Assembly: GCA_022560025.1 (NCBI GenBank)
Contig: JAFISE010000167.1
Span: 1-64,000 of the forward strand
Source of the DNA: Stagonosporopsis chrysanthemi
Taxonomy: Eukaryota; Ascomycota; Dothideomycetes; Pleosporales; Didymellaceae
Length of the DNA stretch: 64,000 nucleotides
Reading direction: 5' to 3'
Within the stretch, counting starts at the first letter, position 1; each line of letters opens with the position of its first letter. Under the pieces are notes generated by a model that searched no databases, was not told the DNA's origin, and saw only the letters and a list, made by a program, of their open reading frames with translations. Shown piece after piece: positions 54,497-61,618 of this stretch. The position numbers were made by a program, and so were the translations under genes.

Positions 54497-55647
54497 CTTG
54501 ACTTCGAGGTTGACTGTGGTGAAGATGGGAGACAGAATATGGACGCCTCAATTCATTATATACAGATACTCGCCGTGACTGCCCACTGACCGCATCACTG
54601 CGCTACGGCACCTGCTGACAGTTCAATGACACCAAGGCAATATCTCGAAAGCGTATAGTCCCATGACTTCATGACCATCTCAATGAGGAATTGGATCTTG
54701 CAAGCATCGGAAAGCTCGAAAATGACATGGCAATCTCGGAACGTTTCTAATCGGAAAGGTAACACCAGCCAATCGCAGATAGACGTCGAGCTCCTCCAGC
54801 AGCAGAGGGAACCGGGCGTCTGCGCAGACGCGTGGTTACCAGGATGCATCGCCATGTGCCGAGAGATGTTTATTTGTGACGTCGCTCTGACACGATGGAG
54901 TTAACAAGACTTTTGAGCGCTAGCGCTACCAATCGATCTAAAGTAGTTTACTTCCAGCACACTCAGCGAATAGTAGCCAACATCTCCACTTCACGCAAAG
55001 TTGGGTGGCATTGTTCAGCACAAAGCATCTCGACGTCTCTAATTTCCGCGGAGCACAGCACGCTCTGCCTACTCTCAATGCGTGCCTTGTTGCTGCAAAT
55101 TCTGCAGGTACCGATCTGGCCAGCTCCACTGACAGGGCCCCATCTCCAATAATTTTCACCTGTCGTGTTGAGTTCCCGGGGTATTGTAGCCATTGTATAG
55201 CCATTAGCGGTGCGCGCGTATTGCATCCAACCCCCACAGACGCGGACGTGTGGTCCGGCAAATTGTTTGCCTAAGTTGTGCGCAGAGCACCTGCTGGGCA
55301 CGAACGGTGCTGAGCAGAGTTTTGTGTATGATGTAAGATGTGCGCAATGATCTGAGGTTAGCGCAATCGATCAAAGACGCGCTGTCACGGGACGACAGGG
55401 GCATGTATGGATGGCGACAAGTATTTGTGAAAGGGATGTGTAGCACTGGAAATAATCGCGATTGCGGGTTGGTAGCAATGTTTGATTGTCTACAATGGAG
55501 TGTCTTTAAGGAGGCTTGGCTTACTGCTTGTCTTACTGCTTGTCGCCCGTTGATCTGCTGGAGCTGCCGTCCAGTGTGAGCTCCAGCCATGATGGACTCA
55601 CGGAGCTCGTCCCATAGCGCATCGATTGATATTGTCCTAGCGCTACG
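54497..55647. other. Intergenic, 1.15 kb, no gene recognised
   Basis: This holds the RDS1 promoter and the TRM1 3' flank. Open frames here have no support. Confidence 0.5.
54555..54562 (-). promoter_or_regulatory. TATA box of RDS1
   Basis: The minus strand reads TATATAAT, 59-66 bp upstream of the ATG. Confidence 0.55.
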
Positions 55648-57672
55648 TCACTTTGCACGGGCCATGGGGCCCCAGTTCTCTCGCGGCGCAAGCTGGTAGC
55701 GGACATACTTGCCTCTGTCGTGGTCTCTGCCCAGATTCTCATCGAATTTGACTTCGTAGTTTGCGCCCAGGTACGAGTGCCGCTCAGTTGTTTCCGTGTC
55801 CGTCATTTCAACATCAGCAGCCTCGCCATTCTGTGCAGTCGAGTCTGTATCAGCGGTATTTTTTTCCGCAGCGCCGCTGCTGTTCACTGTGCTTACGCAT
55901 GTCTTCGCCATGATTGCGCGGCCTGCGGTGTTCTCCTTCAGCGGGTTTTTGAGGGGTGCCTTCTGGCGAACCCATTCTGTCATAACGTGCCATATGTCCG
56001 TCCAGGACGCGTCTGTCTTGAGTGACCCGGGCTTGCAGTGGCTCATTGCCACTCGGAACCCTCGGTGCCGAAGGGCGCCACGCAAGGCTGCAGTAGATGG
56101 CGCAGAGCAGTGCAAGACTCTGGCGACCGAGCTGGGGATGAAAAAGAAAGGGTGGTGATCAATTTCTGCAGGATCAGCCTTGGGAATCAGAGGGCTAAGC
56201 ATCTGTTTGCTCTCCTCATCCTTCTGCTTCACGCCCAAAGTGACTTCCTCCAAAGCCGTACGAAGCATGCCTTCTATCCGGTCCATCGTAGGGTAGGTTG
56301 CACGGTCGACTTCATTCAGCTGAGCCAGCACCCTCTCGACAAAGTCTGGGTTGTGCAGCGGCCCGCCGTACATGGGCCCAACGATGCGTGTCTTGAAGCC
56401 GCAGTGTTTGCAGTGCTCGTCTGCTGCAGGGCCTGCGGCAAACCCGTGTTTGTACATTAGCTCGCCCTTTTTGTTCTTGGTGGCCTTGTTGCGCGCAAGA
56501 TACTGTGTAGTCCAAGAACCGCAACCCTGCTCGCAGGAGTACACAAGCATAGTCTTGCCCGCCAAAAGCTTGACATCATTGGGAGCTTTCCGGACTCGTA
56601 CGAAAACTCGAAGGTAGTAGTCGATCGAGAGCGAAAGCAGTGGCTCTATCGCTATCCCATACCGTGCGGCTGAGGACGCAATTGCATGTAGAACGAGTCG
56701 CACACCTCCCTCGTGGCAGGCTTCGCCTTTGAAAGGTAGTCCTCCGTACTGCGAGTAGGTCTTCTCCAGGTAGCCGTGCGACGCGAAGATGGCAGAGTCC
56801 GTGCATGTGACGCAAAGCAGGCCGTCGTCGTTGATCGCTTGTATGGCAGAGTCGATGAAGGGTGCAGCTGTGCCGTACGGGTCGAGGTCGATCACATCAT
56901 AGCCGTTCTTGTCGCAGTAGCTGTACATGTAGGCTATAGCGTTGCCTGTGTTGGGTTTGATGGTGTCCTCCAGCTTGTTGTGCTTGACGTTCAGCTTGAT
57001 AGACTCAACCGCATGTTTCGACATGTCGTTGGAAGTAATTGATGTCGCAAAGGGTATCTCTTTCGCATATCTCAGCGCTCGCAGACCAGTCGCAGAGAGG
57101 GCATCGAGGATGGTGAATGGCGCCCGCCAGGACCTAGGCTGCTTGTTTGCGTCCGCTTGTGCGTCCGGCGCAGGCACTGCTTCCTCCTCAGTCGCATCGC
57201 CATTCTCCGTGACCTTGTGCTTCTTCGCCGGCGCAGCACCATCGTCCACCTCGCCCTCGGCCAACTTGCGTTTCAACGTGTTCTCGTCTTCGACTGCTTC
57301 TGCAGCCTGTGCAGAATCCCCTGCCGCCTCTTTCGCCTGCCCCTTTTGTTTCCGTGGTCCTTTCTTCAGCTGCTTCTCATGTCTCGCCTGCTTCCTTTGT
57401 ACCGAGTCGAGGCCGAATGTTTTGATTGCGAGTACGCTCAAGTCGCGGTTGAACTGCTGGATAGGGTTGTAGAAGACCTGCTGCTTCTGCGTGTCTTCCT
57501 TGGACATGCGTGGGTCGGTCGACGTGGGTGTATCGTGCGGTACGAGGATGTGCGCCAGACCTTCTTGTATTGTGGTGTACTCCTTCCCTTCATGACTGAT
57601 ATGCTGCCCGACTTGCGGCGTTGCGTCAATCGCCTTGGCCTGCAGCTCGGGCGGCACATCGGTGGAAGTCAT
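55648..57672 (-). CDS. TRM1: tRNA (guanine26-N2)-dimethyltransferase
   Basis: This enzyme makes m2,2G at position 26 of nuclear and mitochondrial tRNAs. It is a single-exon 674-aa protein from ATG 57672 (MTSTDVPPELQAKAIDATPQ). Blocks include FYNPIQQFNRDLSVLAI, the SAM motif ILDALSATGLRALRYAKEI, the catalytic VIDLDPYGTAAPF, GYLEKTYSQYGGLPFKGEAC and zinc ligands CEQGCGSW and CKHCGFK. A 90-residue Lys/Glu-rich insert (ARHEKQLKKGPRKQKGQAKE) splits the early part, as in fungal members. The frame is open upstream to an ATG at 57993; that 107-residue extension holds a basic segment (WVRLTSRYITKLASR), so a mitochondrial isoform by alternative start is possible. Confidence 0.95.
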   Translation of the reverse strand: MTSTDVPPELQAKAIDATPQVGQHISHEGKEYTTIQEGLAHILVPHDTPTSTDPRMSKEDTQKQQVFYNPIQQFNRDLSVLAIKTFGLDSVQRKQARHEKQLKKGPRKQKGQAKEAAGDSAQAAEAVEDENTLKRKLAEGEVDDGAAPAKKHKVTENGDATEEEAVPAPDAQADANKQPRSWRAPFTILDALSATGLRALRYAKEIPFATSITSNDMSKHAVESIKLNVKHNKLEDTIKPNTGNAIAYMYSYCDKNGYDVIDLDPYGTAAPFIDSAIQAINDDGLLCVTCTDSAIFASHGYLEKTYSQYGGLPFKGEACHEGGVRLVLHAIASSAARYGIAIEPLLSLSIDYYLRVFVRVRKAPNDVKLLAGKTMLVYSCEQGCGSWTTQYLARNKATKNKKGELMYKHGFAAGPAADEHCKHCGFKTRIVGPMYGGPLHNPDFVERVLAQLNEVDRATYPTMDRIEGMLRTALEEVTLGVKQKDEESKQMLSPLIPKADPAEIDHHPFFFIPSSVARVLHCSAPSTAALRGALRHRGFRVAMSHCKPGSLKTDASWTDIWHVMTEWVRQKAPLKNPLKENTAGRAIMAKTCVSTVNSSGAAEKNTADTDSTAQNGEAADVEMTDTETTERHSYLGANYEVKFDENLGRDHDRGKYVRYQLAPRENWGPMARAK

Positions 57673-58317
57673 CTTGGGGTGGAAGTTGCGAATGTGAAGG
57701 CAAGAGCTACCTAAGGCCCATACTCGAAGGGGGAGTTGTGGGAACTTCTGCGGTGCACATAAAATGCGCAGGATTGGGGTGCGAGAGGCCAGCTTCGTGA
57801 TGTATCGGCTTGTCAATCTCACCCAGAAATTGCCAGAATAGCTAACCAAAGGCTGTGACTCGGTTGCAAGCACCCTTCGCGTTCCAAAATTTGGCGATGA
57901 GCTTATCTTAGCGCCATCTGGACTGCGAGGCTGACTAGCACGTTCCCCGCATTGCGATGCTTCACAGAGTGAACACCATGATGAGTGATCCATTCAAGCA
58001 TGGTAGAGCGAAGTGGCATGTATCGCCCGGGGTCTGCATATGACTTTGCAGCCTATCAGGTACAAGTCTCGCTGAATGTGAGCTTGCGTACCCGCCGATA
58101 GAACGCCGACAGGTAAGTGGTTGCCTGATGGCTCCTAAAACAGCCTTCACCACGACGCGAGTCTCACCGGCGGCCCCTTGAGCAAGCATAAGAGGCTGAG
58201 TCCCGTCTTGCCGTATCGCCACGACTTGCTCTTCCTGTCACTTTCATCACGTTCGCGTGCTGTAGACTCCACACACCACTCGTTGTCGTAGCAATTACCG
58301 TAAAATCCACCACCACC
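57673..58317. promoter_or_regulatory. Divergent promoter, TRM1 / PPSY membrane protein
   Basis: These 645 bp lie between outward-read genes. The left half stays open in the TRM1 frame. No motif is recognised. Confidence 0.5.
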
Positions 58318-59556
58318 ATGGGCAGGGCAGCTCCCACCCCCGAGTACCGAGACGAGCCAGATGACGCCGTGTCCCTCCACACCACCCCAGACGACTACGC
58401 CTACGACGACGCGCCCGAGCTCAACGAGCCTCCGTCGTACGCCGACAGCGAAGCAGACGCCGCCCCTCGCGCGCCCATCTACCACAGCCCGCCTCCCACC
58501 ACCCGCACCGACCACAGCCGCCCGGCCTTCCGCAATGGCAAGCCCGAAGTATGCTCAACAACAACGTACATGGACTCGCGCTACGACACGGATCCCGTCT
58601 ATCTTGAAAGCGCAGTGCGCTCCTTCGCCGCCAGCGCGCCCGTCCCGCTCATCTACATCATGGGCACGCACAAAGAGACGACCAAACGGGGCGACAAGAA
58701 GGAGACCCACGACGTGACCGACTTCCGCATCGTGCTAGACATGTCCTCGTACCTGCATCCCAACTTCGCCGCAAGTGACGCCTCCCCGATGCACCTCACC
58801 ACCGCGTCGAACGGGGAGAAGACGCACCGCGGCACGATCCTCAAGTCGCGCGCGCCAGGCGCAAAGCAAGACCTCGAAGTCGGCGGCGCCCCGGCCCCCA
58901 CACTGACAGAGTGGTGTCACCGCTTCTGCGCCTCGTCGTCGCGCCTGCGCGTGTTTCGCCTGACCCGCACCGTGACCGGCCTCGACGAACAGCACCTGCG
59001 CAGTCGCATCGAGGGCCTGCTGCGAGCGACAAACTACCGTGGCCACATCGCCATCACCTTCCCCGTCGAAGACGCCCACGCCGACATCTACACGTCCCAC
59101 CCCGTGAATCGGTGGCGCACCACGCCCTGGATCTGCTGGGCCTTCTACCTCACCTTCCTCTGGTTCTTCTCCTGGCCGCTGCTCCTCCTCTGCACGAAGC
59201 GCTACGCCGTGGCGCGCGCCGAGTGGCCGTTCAGCGTCGCAGCCGGCGGGCGCAAGCTGTACACGACCGTGTCGGAGGAACAGTATCTCGAGCGGTGGGG
59301 CACGGCGATCCGGCGGCTGGCGCTGGACCGGTTCCAGGGCGCGGCGAGCGAGGAGATGATGCGCGGGGTGAGCGAGCGGGCTGCTGATCCGCCGATACCG
59401 GGGACGGTTAGCACGGGGCATGCGGGCGTCGACAACGCGGTGGGGTTCTTGTCGCAGGGCTTGCAGGTTGCGCGGGCGCTGTCGAGCGGGAGCGGGCGAG
59501 GGCTCACACAGGGCCTTACACAGGGACTGCAGGGCGGGTGGGGGTATGACACCTGA
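58318..59556 (+). CDS. Unrecognised membrane protein with a PPSY motif
   Basis: This is a single-exon 412-aa protein from MGRAAPTPEYRDEPDD. The disordered N terminus has ELNEPPSYADSEA, a PPxY motif of the kind bound by Rsp5/Nedd4 WW domains. A soluble domain follows (DFRIVLDMSSYLHPNF ... FRLTRTVTGLDEQHLRSRIE), then a hydrophobic hairpin (TTPWICWAFYLTFLWFFSWP then LLLLCTKRY), a Trp/Arg-rich region and a C-terminal GLTQGLTQGLQGG repeat. Related hypothetical proteins appear widespread in ascomycetes, but no function is known to me. It is divergent from TRM1. Confidence 0.75.
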   Translation: MGRAAPTPEYRDEPDDAVSLHTTPDDYAYDDAPELNEPPSYADSEADAAPRAPIYHSPPPTTRTDHSRPAFRNGKPEVCSTTTYMDSRYDTDPVYLESAVRSFAASAPVPLIYIMGTHKETTKRGDKKETHDVTDFRIVLDMSSYLHPNFAASDASPMHLTTASNGEKTHRGTILKSRAPGAKQDLEVGGAPAPTLTEWCHRFCASSSRLRVFRLTRTVTGLDEQHLRSRIEGLLRATNYRGHIAITFPVEDAHADIYTSHPVNRWRTTPWICWAFYLTFLWFFSWPLLLLCTKRYAVARAEWPFSVAAGGRKLYTTVSEEQYLERWGTAIRRLALDRFQGAASEEMMRGVSERAADPPIPGTVSTGHAGVDNAVGFLSQGLQVARALSSGSGRGLTQGLTQGLQGGWGYDT

Positions 59557-60060
59557 AGGGGGTATGATACCTGGAGACAACTCTGGATCTGGTCTCCTTT
59601 ACCTCCATGTCCCTTCTCGAATCGAGCACCTCTCCAGCCCCACCGTAACTTCGTAACTACCTACTCCCAACGCCCACCCAGCATATTGTCAGGGTTATGT
59701 CCTGACTTGGTCCTTAGTAGGTTGGTCCTTAGTAGGTTTCGGATCTCCAGCCTTAGTAGGCTTCGGCATGTGTGCCAAAACCTACTGACGCTGTAGTAGA
59801 TAGTCCTTCACTTTGAGAGCAGCCTTGTCAGCCCCACCTGCCTATAAGTAGGTGCTGGCCTCCGGCCTCTCAGAGCTCTCTGTCTGCTATTTTGTATCTA
59901 CTTCGTTATTCTACTTTGCTTTCCAGATCGCTTCTTCTGCCTGTGAAGTCTGCTCCTTACACATTCAATGTAAGGCGTAGTACCAGCCGTACCCGTACAT
60001 ACCTCCAGCTTATGGTATCAAATAACCCGTAGTCAGGGCATGAGCTGCAGCGTAGTCCTC

Positions 60061-60177
60061 GCGTAGTAGTCCTCGCGTAGTAGTCTTCACGCAGTCCTCG
60101 CGTAGTAGTCCTCGCGTAGTAGTCTTCACGCAGTCCTCGCGTAGTAGTCCTCGCGTAGTAGTCTTCACGCAGTCTTC
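60061..60177. repeat. 39 bp minisatellite, three units
   Basis: The unit GCGTAGTAGTCCTCGCGTAG plus 19 further bases starts at 60061, 60100 and 60139, nearly identical each time. Internally each unit is a half-repeat of GCGTAGTAGTC(C/T)TC. On the minus strand it reads as a 13-residue repeat, LREDYYARTTTRG, inside an open frame (60259-59957). Confidence 0.85.
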
Positions 60178-60611
60178 GCATAGTAATCTCCTCGCAGCAC
60201 AACCGCACCAAATCCAGCACAGCAGTAACGAAGCAATTTTTTCTTTCTTTCAAGCCCATTCGAGCACATGCGCTATCCTGTACAATAGATCTGCATGGTC
60301 GAAGTGACGATATTGAGGTGTTCAGCCCTGGGGCTCAGCGGTGGTGTCGCTCCTGCCTTCGGGAATAATTCAGTACGCAAAGCGCCACCAGAATGGTGCT
60401 GAACCTTGTGACCATCCTGTTGAGATTCAATGCCGGTATGGTCAGGTCCACTATGCTGATCCGCTGAGGCCAAATACGTCAATCGCTTTGCCATAGGGCC
60501 GAGAGATCTGGCTAAGGAACAGGCTCGACGAGCTGATCGCAGCACAAGGCAGGCATCTTCGGACATAACTGGTATGAAATGCATGTCATTCACTACTGCT
60601 CATCATGCTGA

Positions 60612-60932
60612 TACATTCTTCTAGCCCCCTCTGCAACATACCTTGCGACAAACCTGCCAACTTCCTCGTCCAGCTCCGCCCCACTCCAGCCTGCCCTCTC
60701 GCCGTCGAGTATAGCCCCAGATTTCACGACTACCGAGCATACTGCTGTTACAGATACTGCTGCTGGAGATCAAGGCCTTGCCTCAGGTACTCTGGATCCT
60801 ACTCCCGACGTTCCTTCCTGGCCTCTTGTCAGGCGAGCCAAGAGGACCTGGGCGTGTGAACGCTGCCGCAACAAGACGCAGAAATGCGAACACATTGTCA
60901 TTACGCCTCGGGGGAAAAAAGGCGATCAATAG
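60612..60932 (+). pseudogene. Possible relic of a Zn2Cys6 transcription-factor gene
   Basis: A 106-codon frame without ATG runs through a Ser/Thr/Pro-rich segment to RAKRTWACERCRNKTQKCEH, then stops. Cys codons at 60855, 60864 and 60885 have the spacing C-x2-C-x6-C, exactly the first half of a fungal zinc cluster, with the basic residues usual around it. The second half is missing. TTCTAG at 60620-60625 could be an intron acceptor. It is short, so chance is not excluded. Confidence 0.35.
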
Positions 60933-60996
60933 GAGAAAAAGAAAAAGAAAGGATGTTGATTTTTTTATACTGGGATAGCTACAGAGAGGAAGCGAG

Positions 60997-60998
<2 letters not shown>

Positions 60999-61030
<32 letters not shown>

Positions 61031-61100
61031 ATGTATGTATGTATGTATGTATGTATGTTGTATGTATGTTGTATGTATGTTGTATGTATGTATGTATATG
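60999..61100. repeat. GT and GTAT microsatellite
   Basis: GT repeats pass into about a dozen GTAT units and then imperfect TGTATGTTGTATGTA units. Open frames here (MCVCVCMYVCMYV) are repeat artefacts. Confidence 0.9.
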
Positions 61101-61618
61101 TATGCATATACGCATGTGCGTATATGCAAGCGCAAGATCAAAAGGGAGGAGAAGATCAGAAGAAAGGGGAGTGATATGTATAATTTCTCAACACAACACT
61201 ATCCCTAAACAGCCTCCTAGGTTACAATGGAATATCAATAGTAGAGAAGCTGTACTTTACTTTACTACACTACACTCTACTAGACTAGACTAGACTACAA
61301 GATAACACTTGCATCTATATCCATTATACAGCACGCCAGAGCCCCTACTCCTGCTCCTACTCTACCCCTCATTTATATAACATCTAATCACATGACATTG
61401 CATCTGATCTAATCCGTAAAAAAGACAGAAAAGGAAAAAGAAGAAGAAAAGGATATACAAGAACGAAGCTCACAAGACAACAAACAACCTAGTACTTAGA
61501 GACGTACTAAAAAAAAAACGTGAAGAAGAAATACACACACACACAGACACACAGGGCAAACCCGGTTCCTGTTCTCCTGTCTACAACATGCTCAATACTC
61601 TCTCCTGGTTAACGCACC

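Larger units (their letters stand above)
59557..61618. other. 2.06 kb repeat-rich gap
   Basis: No intact gene is seen. It contains a 15 bp tandem (TTGGTCCTTAGTAGG, twice, near 59707) and an imperfect hairpin GTAGGCTTCGGCA / TGCCAAAACCTAC. A 39 bp minisatellite, a possible zinc-cluster relic and a GTAT microsatellite follow. It may be a decayed transposon nest. Confidence 0.5.

Noticed and set aside
60997..61293. MCVCVCMYV-type open frames
   Set aside because: They are translations of the GT/GTAT microsatellite.
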